DNA from: Pseudoflavitalea rhizosphaerae
Lineage (GTDB): Bacteria > Bacteroidota > Bacteroidia > Chitinophagales > Chitinophagaceae
DNA: 64,000 nt
Assembly (NCBI RefSeq): GCF_003991355.1
Contig: NZ_RCSU01000017.1
Span: forward strand, 1 to 64,000
Direction: 5' to 3'
Part shown: positions 27,587-35,063 of the stretch, piece by piece
Position numbering within the stretch: the stretch's first letter is position 1
Layout of the letters: the number at the start of each line of letters is the position of its first letter
Translations under genes and position numbers: made by a program
Notes under the pieces: model-generated
The model's input: only the letters and a program-made list of their open reading frames with translations
Told to the model about the DNA's origin: nothing
Database searches by the model: none

Positions 27587-29239
27587 TTACTTTTTGATGA
27601 TAAACCAGTTGGTTCCATCTGTCTGGAGTGTAACAAAGGTCCAGTCGTTGTAAATGATGTAATTCGATCCGCCATCGATGGTAGCAGAAGTAGGCGTAAT
27701 GGTGAGTGCATTATCGATACCTCCAGAACCAATCTTTTTGATCGTATACACTCTTCCTGTTAGTCCGGTTGGAGCGGGGAGAGTAAGCGTAATGGCGCCA
27801 GTAGTGGTATTGGCCAATACCGTGTTGTCGGTCCCGGTAAGTGAGCCGCTTGCATTAACTGTTCGAATGCCCAATGATAAGGAGCCTGTTAGCTGTGTGG
27901 TGGAGTTGGCATTACCGCTGCTGCCTACAATCAGCGCTGTTGCGGCTTTTGCTGTGTCCTGGAATGTTTTGGTGCCCGCGATGGTCTGCGTTCCCGTAGT
28001 TACCACACCTCTTGCTGTGGCGCTGGCGCTGGGCACATTCAGGTAAACACTGTCTGTTCCGTTCGTAGAAACAGTAAGGTCCGTTCCGAGGTCCCTGAAC
28101 GCAATGTTTTGTGCCGAATCCCGGTTGTCATTGATACTTCGTATCGCATTTCCGAAAGCGGACGCGCTCACCACTCTTTTCTGGATCACACCATTGTTGC
28201 TGACCAGCACAGTATCAGAGCTGGCGTTTGTAGTAAGATTGTTCAGTGTGGCAGTTCCATTGACGGTTACATCATTGTTGAAGGTCTTATCGCCGCCAAA
28301 TGTTTGCGCACCGGCCGTAACGATACCCGGATTGGTTGCATCCGCGGGATGCAATACCAACACCCTCGTACCAGCGCCGGTACTATCAAGCGTGGCGCCG
28401 TTCACGTTAGGCACTGTTGCCACTGCGCCAATCGTAATGGTTTGAATAGCGCTCTGGATCTTTTGCCAGTCGGGGAAAGTTAGAAAACCATAAGGCTTTG
28501 TAGCCCCTGCTGATCCGTTCTGCACCGGCAGATATACTGCGATGGTACTATCTGCCTCTCTGTTCTCGATCTGTACGGTGTCTGTAGCAAGACTGGGAGC
28601 AGCAGTGATCGAAAGTTCCTGGCGCTGAATGCCATTGATAGCGCGGATAGCGTTCTCGAAAGTAGTACTTGCAATGGTCCGCTTTGAAACTGAACCATCA
28701 GCCGCAATCACCAGCACGTCCAGATCTGTGGTACTCACAGGCAGGTTTTCCAGTTTCACTGTTCCGTCCACATTCAGTTTGGCGGTGGGATTTGCCTGTC
28801 CGATACCTACATTGCCTGCAGCGTCTATACGTAACCGTTCTGCATTACTGGTCCGGATCACTAACGGTTGCCCATCGATGGTCCCGATAAAGTTGGTAGC
28901 AGGATTGGTGCCCGTATTACCGGTAAGCGACCAGTTGGAAGTAGCAGTGCTGAGGTCTGCGATCTTTACCCAGCTACCGTTACTGCGTAACCGAAGGCTT
29001 TGATCTGTGTTAAGAAAAATGATCATGCCATTTGGAGGAGTGAGCAAGTTGATGGCTGCCGTATCCGAAAGTCTTGGCAGCAGCAAGCCCTGGCGGGAGC
29101 TTTCAAGCTCGAGGATACTGGATTTCTGAATGGATGTGGGATTGTCCCCGATCTTTAACTGCGCTTGCACGAGGGTTGAACAACCTGCGAGCGCCACCAG
29201 CAGTAGCGCCCGTTGCCAGAGGGTAGATTTTGGCTTCAT
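27587..29239 (-). CDS. Exported tail-fibre-like surface protein, first gene of operon
   Basis: A 550-residue protein (ATG 29239; an alternative is 29251). The signal peptide is WQRALLLVALAGCSTLVQAQ. The N-terminal module (LKIGDNPTSIQKSSILEL, GLLLPRLSDT, PPNGMIIFL, LRSNGSWVKI) is shared with the next gene. Two internal repeats are visible: LPVSTTDLDVLVIAADGSVSK with FENAIRAIN, and LTTNASSDTVLVSNNGVIQK with FGNAIRSIN. Two more copies have the form GIVTAGAQTFGGDKTF / GVVTTGTQTIAGTKTF. The last ~100 residues resemble a tail-fibre tip (NTVLANTTTGAITLTLP, WTFVTLQTDGTNWFIIKK). Surface-exposed; the ligand is unknown. Confidence 0.82.
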   Translation of the reverse strand: MKPKSTLWQRALLLVALAGCSTLVQAQLKIGDNPTSIQKSSILELESSRQGLLLPRLSDTAAINLLTPPNGMIIFLNTDQSLRLRSNGSWVKIADLSTATSNWSLTGNTGTNPATNFIGTIDGQPLVIRTSNAERLRIDAAGNVGIGQANPTAKLNVDGTVKLENLPVSTTDLDVLVIAADGSVSKRTIASTTFENAIRAINGIQRQELSITAAPSLATDTVQIENREADSTIAVYLPVQNGSAGATKPYGFLTFPDWQKIQSAIQTITIGAVATVPNVNGATLDSTGAGTRVLVLHPADATNPGIVTAGAQTFGGDKTFNNDVTVNGTATLNNLTTNASSDTVLVSNNGVIQKRVVSASAFGNAIRSINDNRDSAQNIAFRDLGTDLTVSTNGTDSVYLNVPSASATARGVVTTGTQTIAGTKTFQDTAKAATALIVGSSGNANSTTQLTGSLSLGIRTVNASGSLTGTDNTVLANTTTGAITLTLPAPTGLTGRVYTIKKIGSGGIDNALTITPTSATIDGGSNYIIYNDWTFVTLQTDGTNWFIIKK

Positions 29240-29653
29240 AGTCGATTGCATTTCTGGAAATGGAAATAGATTAACCCTATAACATTACGAAAAAAAGATG
29301 CTGTTATGAAAATTTTGGGCGCTATATAATCGAGTTTTTCCGAAGTGTTTAAATATGTCAATATCTTTCCATGACAAATACCCGAACCAGTTCAAACTGC
29401 GGAATTTCATCTACGCATCACCGTTGATTTTTCATTGGAATTCCACCAAAAACCTCAACTGGATTTTTCGCCCACCCTCAACCACCTGAACCAGATTAAA
29501 CCAAATCTCTTAATCATTGCATACGTCTATATAGCTCCGTTACACCGCCTCATTAAACACGCAGCAATCATTTCATCATTTTCTTACCCCTTCCACCAAT
29601 GAGCTGCACAGAGGCGGACGCATTAGCGAAGGGATTAAGAAACCTGGTCCTTT

Positions 29654-29742
29654 GAAACGTAAGCGAAAAAGCCCGGCTCACCTCCACCGCCCCATCCCAC
29701 CAACCAAAAGCCCAATAAGATCCTCCCGCGCCGGTTCGTTTC
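29654..29742 (+). repeat. MITE-like ~89 bp element, copy B
   Basis: Inverted copy of 5812-5901. Its ends are GAAACGTAAGCG and, inverted, GAAACGAACCGG. The internal blocks GGCTCA, CCGCC and CCCAT, and the 15-mer TCCTCCCGCGCCGGT, are shared. It sits 34 nt upstream of the DsbA-like promoter. Confidence 0.75.
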
Positions 29743-29776
29743 AACAGACCGGTTTATTAAATCCCGGAGCGGGTTG

Positions 29777-29784
29777 TATTTTTG
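29777..29784 (+). promoter_or_regulatory. -7 promoter element TATTTTTG, 4 nt before ATG
   Basis: Perfect TAnnTTTG match followed by CAGG and the ATG at 29789. The expected start of transcription is at or within a base or two of the start codon, so a leaderless mRNA is predicted. Confidence 0.65.
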
Positions 29785-29788
29785 CAGG

Positions 29789-30451
29789 ATGTTTACCATC
29801 TATTATTGTTATGATGCCTATTGCGGCTGGTGCTACGGATTCAGTCCCGTGATCAGCAAACTGGCAGCTACTTATAAAGACAAGATCCATTTCGAAGTAC
29901 TCTCCGGGGGAATGATCCTCCCCGAACAGCCAAGGCATATAGGAGTAACCGCCGGCTATATTTCAGAAGCCTACAAAGTGGTGGAAGAGAGAACGGGCAT
30001 TAAATTCGGCCAGGATTTCCTTTGGCATATCTTCAATCCGGATGAAAGCGACTGGTTCCCCAATTCCGAAAAGTCAGCTATCGCTATGTGTATCTTCAAG
30101 GAATATTTTCCGGAACTGCAGGTAGCGTTCGCCTCCGACCTGCAGTATAGCCTCAATTTTGAGGGCCGCGATCTCACCGATGATGAAGCTTATCGTCATT
30201 TGCTGGAAAAATACCAGATCCCAGCGGAGGAATTCTATTCCAAACTGCATAGTGAAGACTATAAACAAAAAGCATATTACGAGTTCCAGCTTTGCAAGCA
30301 ATTACAGGTTACAGGGTTCCCGGCAGTGCTGATGCAGGTGGCAGAAACAAAATTCTACCTTCTTTCCCGCGGCTATTCGGATTACGATACCATGCAACAA
30401 AGAATTGAGAACGTTTTGAAGGAGGTGAACCAGGTGAACGGGCATCACTGA
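29789..30451 (+). CDS. DsbA-family thiol oxidoreductase, probably cytoplasmic
   Basis: A 220-residue thioredoxin-fold protein with the DsbA insertion. The active site CGWC (in CYDAYCGWCYGF, residues ~6-17) lies unusually close to the N-terminus, and the cis-Pro motif VTGFPAVLMQ lies near 179-188. There is no signal peptide, so it resembles the cytoplasmic FrnE-type branch rather than periplasmic DsbA. ATG 29789 is chosen because the promoter ends 4 nt upstream; a longer start at 29774 would lie before the -7 box. It stands alone. Confidence 0.88.
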   Translation: MFTIYYCYDAYCGWCYGFSPVISKLAATYKDKIHFEVLSGGMILPEQPRHIGVTAGYISEAYKVVEERTGIKFGQDFLWHIFNPDESDWFPNSEKSAIAMCIFKEYFPELQVAFASDLQYSLNFEGRDLTDDEAYRHLLEKYQIPAEEFYSKLHSEDYKQKAYYEFQLCKQLQVTGFPAVLMQVAETKFYLLSRGYSDYDTMQQRIENVLKEVNQVNGHH

Positions 30452-30552
30452 TCTTTTTATCCCCCTCATTACCCTGTTCATCCCATTAAAATCCCCGCGG
30501 CTCTTGGGTCGGGAAGCTATTTTCGTTAAATTACTTGAAAATTATTTGCAAT

Positions 30553-31209
30553 ATGAAAAAGATAGCTTCGGCCTTATGCACCCTCTCCCTGTTTGCTATC
30601 GTAGCCTGTAACAACGCCAACGAGAACAAAACAGACGCTGCAAAAACTGATACTACCGCTACTGCTGCGGCACCTGCTACGGACGCAGCCCCACCACCCA
30701 TGGACAGCGCCGCCATGATGAAGATGTGGATGGAAATGAAAACGCCAGGTGATATGCACAAAATGCTGGCTTCACAAAATGGCACATGGGATAACGAAAT
30801 GACCATGTGGATGGAGCCAGGCAAACCACCTTCTGTCAGCAAATCCGTTTCCGTGAATAAGATGATCCTCGGAGGTCGTTACCAACAATCCACTTACACT
30901 GGTACAATGATGGGCGAACCCTTCGAAGGCATCAGCATCCTTGGATATGATAACCTGAAAAAGAAGTTCGTAAACAGCTGGGTTGATAATGGTGGTACCG
31001 GCGTGATGTATATGGAAGGCTCTTACGATCCTGCCACCAAATCCATTACCCTCTCCGGCACAATGCCTGATCCTACTACCGGTAAGGACTGTACGATGCG
31101 CCAGGTGATCACACTCACAGATGACAAACACAACACGATGGAAATGTACAATACACCTGCAGGTGGACAGGAAATGAAAATGTTCGAGATCAAATCCGTG
31201 AAGAGATAG
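30553..31209 (+). CDS. DUF1579 lipoprotein
   Basis: A 218-residue protein. The signal MKKIASALCTLSLFAIVACNN has lipobox IVAC (Cys19). An Ala/Thr/Asp-rich linker follows (DAAKTDTTATAAAPATDAAP). The DUF1579 domain has NGTWDNEMTMWMEPG, GRYQQSTYTGTMMGEPFEGI, LGYDNLKKKFVNSWVDN and SYDPATKSITLSGTM, a lipocalin-like beta pattern. The function of the family is not known. TTTG-CAAT-ATG upstream gives the same short promoter-start geometry as its neighbour. A bidirectional terminator follows. Confidence 0.85.
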   Translation: MKKIASALCTLSLFAIVACNNANENKTDAAKTDTTATAAAPATDAAPPPMDSAAMMKMWMEMKTPGDMHKMLASQNGTWDNEMTMWMEPGKPPSVSKSVSVNKMILGGRYQQSTYTGTMMGEPFEGISILGYDNLKKKFVNSWVDNGGTGVMYMEGSYDPATKSITLSGTMPDPTTGKDCTMRQVITLTDDKHNTMEMYNTPAGGQEMKMFEIKSVKR

Positions 31210-31231
31210 CCTTGAAAAAGTATAAAAAGAG

Positions 31232-31262
31232 AAGGCAGGCCATTACAGCCTGCCTTTGTTTT
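31232..31262. terminator. Bidirectional intrinsic terminator
   Basis: Stem AAGGCAGGC (31232-31240) with GCCTGCCTT (31248-31256), loop of 7. It is followed by TTGTTTTT on the plus strand and CTCTTTTTA on the minus strand, between two convergent genes. Confidence 0.88.
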
Positions 31263-31279
31263 TCAACCAGGACTTGATA

Positions 31280-31711
31280 TTATCTCCAGGCCCCGATAAT
31301 GGCGCCCATCAGCAATGCTGCCAACACACAATAGCCGCCATTGATCAGGATATGCCTGAATGTTTTGTGCTCAAACAAACCGATCACTGCTATAAAAGCA
31401 AACACGCCGATGCCTGTAAAGAATCCAGCGATAGCTCCTTCAATCAGACCTGTGGCCTGCAGATCACCTTCCAGTTTCGTCACCGGATTGGCCAGCAACA
31501 TTCCCAGGTTGGAAGCCACTACCAGCGAAAGCAGCAGGCTCCATCCAAAGATCTTACCCTTGTTGCTTTTGCGGACTTCCTCCATAGTCATGTCATTTTC
31601 TTTCATCCATGCACGACCAAATAATGCCGGGGAGTACCAGATACCTCCGATCACCAGCGCAGAAATTCCGGCAACAAGTACCGCCAGCCAATTCACAGAA
31701 TACACTTCCAT
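31280..31711 (-). CDS. DUF1761 membrane protein
   Basis: A 143-residue integral membrane protein with four hydrophobic segments (about 7-27, 55-76, 90-112, 122-140). The N-terminal pattern INWLAVLVAGISALVIGGIWYSPALFGRAWMKE (split: NWLAVLVAGISALVIGG then IWYSPALFGRAWM) is typical of DUF1761. No function is established for the family. It converges on the DUF1579 gene and shares its terminator. Confidence 0.85.
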   Translation of the reverse strand: MEVYSVNWLAVLVAGISALVIGGIWYSPALFGRAWMKENDMTMEEVRKSNKGKIFGWSLLLSLVVASNLGMLLANPVTKLEGDLQATGLIEGAIAGFFTGIGVFAFIAVIGLFEHKTFRHILINGGYCVLAALLMGAIIGAWR

Positions 31712-31806
31712 CTTTCAAATTTTTGTAGGTAAAAAATTCCTGCATGGTCTTTACAACTTCGAATCTATTGCACTAATTTTCGCATAACAATTCAAATAGA
31801 ACCGGG

Positions 31807-32883
31807 GTGGAAAAAGAGGCGACGAAAACAAACAGCGCGGTGACGAAATCACCAGGCTCCATGAGAGTGAACGATATTGGTTTCAGGCTGGTATTGGTTC
31901 CATTCATCGGTATTCTCATCCCACTATTGACCAACCTGGTGGACCATGCATCATTTCCACACTGGAAGATCAAACTGAGCTATCTCTATACAATCGGTTT
32001 ATCATTACTGATATGGGAAGGCAACCGTTATCTTCTTTTTACCCTGCGCAGCTATTTCAACTGGTTCAATCACCCGCTGCGCAAAGTGATCGTACTGGTG
32101 CTGGCCGCATCTTTCTTCACCATTCCCGTAAGCGTGCTGCTGCTCATAACCTGGTTCCAGTTGTTCCAGGATGGAAAAGTGAAATGGGATGTGATAAACG
32201 AAAGCACGCTCATCATCATGATCTCTGTATTGTTCATCATGCACGTATACGAAACCGTATTCCTGGTGAAGGAATCCGAAAGCGAAATGGTGAAAAATGC
32301 ACAACTGGAACAAGCCAAGGCGGAAGCTGAGCTGGAAGCCCTCCGCAACCAGATCGATCCGCATTTTATTTTCAATTCACTCAATACATTGTCGCACCTC
32401 ATCGAAGAAAAGCCGCAAAAGGCCCGGCAGTTCAATGATAACCTTGCAGATGTTTACCGGTATATCCTGCAGAGTAAAAAAAGAGAATTAGTATTGCTGC
32501 GCGAAGAATTGAATTTTCTGAATGACTATTTTTACCTCCTGCAAATCCGGTTCGAAGATGCCGTGCAACTGAAAGTCGATATTGCAGAAGATTTGTACGA
32601 CCAGTTTTTGATCCCGCCCATCTCATTGCAGGTACTGGCTGAGAACGCCATCAAACACAATGAGTTTTCAGTTTCCCTGCCCCTGATGGTGGAAGTACAA
32701 TTACAACATGGATGGCTAATAGTCAGGAATCCCATCCGGAAGAAAGTACTGCGGAAACCCTCATCAAGAATTGGCCTGGCCAATCTGCAGGATAGATATA
32801 AACTGACCACCAGCCGCGACATTATCATCACCGAAGAAGAAGAACATTTTGTAGTGCGGTTGCCGGTCCTCAAAATCACCTGA
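31807..32883 (+). CDS. LytS/YehU-family sensor histidine kinase
   Basis: A 358-residue kinase with four predicted membrane helices in the first ~160 residues, a short linker, then the His-kinase domain with phospho-acceptor His186 in QIDPHFIFNSLNTL. The ATPase domain N-box is LQVLAENAIKHNEFS, with a weak G-box SRIGLANLQDRY. There is no periplasmic sensor domain, so the signal is probably read in the membrane. The start is GTG at 31807 or ATG at 31861. One base separates it from the LytTR regulator gene, its partner. Confidence 0.88.
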   Translation: MEKEATKTNSAVTKSPGSMRVNDIGFRLVLVPFIGILIPLLTNLVDHASFPHWKIKLSYLYTIGLSLLIWEGNRYLLFTLRSYFNWFNHPLRKVIVLVLAASFFTIPVSVLLLITWFQLFQDGKVKWDVINESTLIIMISVLFIMHVYETVFLVKESESEMVKNAQLEQAKAEAELEALRNQIDPHFIFNSLNTLSHLIEEKPQKARQFNDNLADVYRYILQSKKRELVLLREELNFLNDYFYLLQIRFEDAVQLKVDIAEDLYDQFLIPPISLQVLAENAIKHNEFSVSLPLMVEVQLQHGWLIVRNPIRKKVLRKPSSRIGLANLQDRYKLTTSRDIIITEEEEHFVVRLPVLKIT

Positions 32884-32884
32884 T

Positions 32885-33640
32885 ATGACAGTTATCATTG
32901 TTGAAGACGAAAAACCTGCAGCAGAAAAGCTGATAAAATCACTGGCTTCCATCGACCCCAATGTTCAGGTGGCGGCCGTGCTGCCCAGTGTAAAGGACAC
33001 TGTTAGCTGGCTGCATCAAAATCCCGTTCCGGAACTGATCTTCATGGATATCGAGCTCACAGATGGCCTCAGCTTCCGCGTATTCGAAAAGGTGAGCATC
33101 AATTGTCCCGTCATTTTTGTGACAGCTTATGATGAATACTGGCAGGAAGCTTTCGAACATAACAGTATTGACTACCTGCTAAAGCCGGTTAAACAGGAAA
33201 AACTTGAATCTGCGCTCAAGAAATATGACAAAGTGAAACAATATTTCGCGGCCAATTACCAAAACCTCGTTAACTGGCCTTCCACCAATCCCGTCGGCAG
33301 CTTTAAAAAAAGGTTCCTCGTCAAGCGCGGAACTGATTACCAAAGTATCCGCACGGAAGACATCGCCTATTTCTATGCAGCCCATAAACTGGTGTGCATG
33401 GTAGACAATAAGGCGCAAAAATTCATCCTTGATCAATCCCTCAGTGATATAGAAAACCAACTGGACCCGGCTATGTTCTATCGGGTAAACAGGAAATACC
33501 TCCTGAACATGAGCGCAATCAAGAAGATCAAATCCTATCCGAAAAGTAAACTGTTATTGGAAGTGGAGCCGCCCCTGCATGAAGAAGTGATCATCAGCCA
33601 GGAAAATGTGAGTGCATTCAAAGCCTGGATGGGGCAATAA
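32885..33640 (+). CDS. LytTR-family response regulator
   Basis: A 251-residue regulator. The receiver domain (about 1-120) has acidic residues EDEKPAAEK, phospho-acceptor Asp55 in LIFMDIELTDG, and FVTAYDEYWQEAFEHN with DYLLKPV for the Thr and Lys. The C-terminal LytTR DNA-binding domain (about 140-245) begins KKRFLVKRG and includes DIAYFYAAHKLVCMV and FYRVNRKYLLNMSAI. It binds DNA as a dimer of direct repeats in known members. Coupled to the LytS-like kinase gene. Target genes are not evident. Confidence 0.9.
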   Translation: MTVIIVEDEKPAAEKLIKSLASIDPNVQVAAVLPSVKDTVSWLHQNPVPELIFMDIELTDGLSFRVFEKVSINCPVIFVTAYDEYWQEAFEHNSIDYLLKPVKQEKLESALKKYDKVKQYFAANYQNLVNWPSTNPVGSFKKRFLVKRGTDYQSIRTEDIAYFYAAHKLVCMVDNKAQKFILDQSLSDIENQLDPAMFYRVNRKYLLNMSAIKKIKSYPKSKLLLEVEPPLHEEVIISQENVSAFKAWMGQ

Positions 33641-33762
33641 CGGAAATGAATAACCGGAAACTCAAATATGATTTCCGGTAGCTACATAATATATAGGAGT
33701 ACGGATCAAAAACGAAGGGCTGGTCTCCGCGGCACAACATGAGCTATGCCGCAGGGAATTTT

Positions 33763-34161
33763 TTAAGGACGTTGTCTGCCGCCGCCCGGGCCACCACGCT
33801 GAGGCCTCATGGAAGGCTCGATCTCTTCTTTCCATTTCTTGTACTGTGCTTCAGAGAAGATCTTCTTAAGCTTCTCATCGCGATCGTTGGCAAGACTGAG
33901 CATCTTTTCGCGCATCTGTGAGCGGTCGCCATTGCTTCTCCTCATCTCTTCAAACATCTTGTCGCGGTCCTTGAAATAATGTGTGAAAGTGGTGTCTGTC
34001 TTTGCCGTCTGGTCTTTGTCCAGCTTCAGGTCGGCCAGTTTTTCCATTACCATTTTTACATTTTCTTCTACGGAGCGGCGTTGCATGCCTCCGCCCTGGG
34101 CATTTACGGCTATTGTGCCGGTCAGCATTACCACTGCCAGCAGCAGGATGATTCTTTTCAT
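33763..34161 (-). CDS. Small periplasmic helical protein (Spy/CpxP-like in form)
   Basis: A 132-residue protein with signal peptide MKRIILLLAVVMLTGTIAVNAQ. The mature part is helical and charged (VKMVMEKLADLKLDKDQTAK; SQMREKMLSLANDRDEKLKKI) and ends with QYKKWKEEIEPSMRPQRGG and a Gly/Arg/Pro tail. The layout, with a YKKWKE-type end to the helical part, resembles Spy/CpxP-like periplasmic proteins common in Bacteroidota, but no LTxxQ motif is seen. Function is inferred only from shape. Confidence 0.7.
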   Translation of the reverse strand: MKRIILLLAVVMLTGTIAVNAQGGGMQRRSVEENVKMVMEKLADLKLDKDQTAKTDTTFTHYFKDRDKMFEEMRRSNGDRSQMREKMLSLANDRDEKLKKIFSEAQYKKWKEEIEPSMRPQRGGPGGGRQRP

Positions 34162-34302
34162 CGGGAAATATAATTTGTTTGAATAGATAATAACCGTTTA
34201 ATTGGATGCCGGCACAGGGGGTAAACCTGCGCCGGGTATAATTTTTGCCGCATCGTCAAATCGGATTATCTTGCATATCCTTTTAAAAAACATGGATTGA
34301 AT

Positions 34303-34983
34303 ATGGAATATGGAAAAATCGTATCGGTAACAGGGTTACCCGGATTGTTTGAATTAGTAAGCAGCAAAAATGACGGGGCCATCGTACGGTCACTGGAAGA
34401 CAAATCCACCAAGTTTGTTTCCAGCCGGATCCACAATTTTTCCCATCTGGAAAGCATTGAAATTTATACCGTGCGCGACAATGTGAACCTGGTAGATGTA
34501 TTCACTGCCATGGACGCCAGCAGCGATAAACTGCCTGACGGAAAAGACAATGGCGCAGTTAAAAAATATTTTGAGAAAGTATTCCCCGATCTCGACTTCG
34601 AGCGCGTATACGCCAGCGATATGAAAAAGATCGTGAAATGGTTCTCCATCCTCAAAGCCGCTGATGTTGAGATCAAACTCAGGGAATTTGAAGATGAAGT
34701 GGCTGAAGATGCGCCCGCAGAAGAAGTAGCTGCTGAAAAACCAGCAAAAAAAGCTGCAAAGAAAGAAGAAGCGCCTGCCGCTGAAAATGAAGAAAAACCC
34801 AAAGCCGCCAAAAAGAAGGCTGCTGCTGAAGAAGGCGAAGAAGAGAAGCCAAAGAAAAAAGCTGCTCCAAAAGCCAAGAAAGAAGATGCAGAAGGAGAAG
34901 AAAAGCCCAAAGCTGCTCCAAAGAAAAAAGCCGCTCCTGCCGCTGAAAAAGAAGAAAAAGCAGAGAAAAAGACAAAAAAATAA
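34303..34983 (+). CDS. DUF5606 protein with Lys/Ala/Glu-rich tail
   Basis: A 226-residue protein. Residues 1-135 form the Bacteroidota DUF5606 domain: MEYGKIVSVTGLPGLFELVS, IEIYTVRDNVNLVDVF, and a helical end VKKYFEKVFPDLDFERVY. Residues ~135-226 are almost only Lys, Ala, Glu and Pro, in repeats such as EEKPKAAKKKAAAEEGEEEK, like a histone H1-type tail. Start is ATG 34303; the frame also opens at TTG 34297. A strong hairpin lies at 34209-34235 upstream and a terminator at 35005-35037. No enzyme activity is known. Confidence 0.85.
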   Translation: MEYGKIVSVTGLPGLFELVSSKNDGAIVRSLEDKSTKFVSSRIHNFSHLESIEIYTVRDNVNLVDVFTAMDASSDKLPDGKDNGAVKKYFEKVFPDLDFERVYASDMKKIVKWFSILKAADVEIKLREFEDEVAEDAPAEEVAAEKPAKKAAKKEEAPAAENEEKPKAAKKKAAAEEGEEEKPKKKAAPKAKKEDAEGEEKPKAAPKKKAAPAAEKEEKAEKKTKK

Positions 34984-35004
34984 TGTTAATAGCTCAAAAG
35001 CACG

Positions 35005-35037
35005 CAAACTCCGGGAAACTTATTCTTCCGGAGTTTG
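35005..35037 (+). terminator. Intrinsic terminator between DUF5606 and the M3 peptidase gene
   Basis: Perfect 10-bp stem CAAACTCCGG (35005-35014) with CCGGAGTTTG (35028-35037), followed by TAGTTTTAG. The same T-rich stretch may form part of the next gene's promoter. Confidence 0.75.
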
Positions 35038-35063
35038 TAGTTTTAGTACAATAATTAATTCCT

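Larger units (their letters stand above)
29240..29788. other. Gene-free divergent region carrying copy B of the ~89 bp repeat
   Basis: 549 nt between divergent genes. It holds the MITE-like element at 29654-29742 and the -7 box of the DsbA-like gene at 29777-29784. I see no gene in the A/T-rich stretch 29260-29640. Confidence 0.7.

Noticed and set aside
33653-33679. ACCGGAAA/TTTCCGGT hairpin after the LytTR gene
   Set aside because: The stem is clear but no T-run follows, so a terminator call is not supported.
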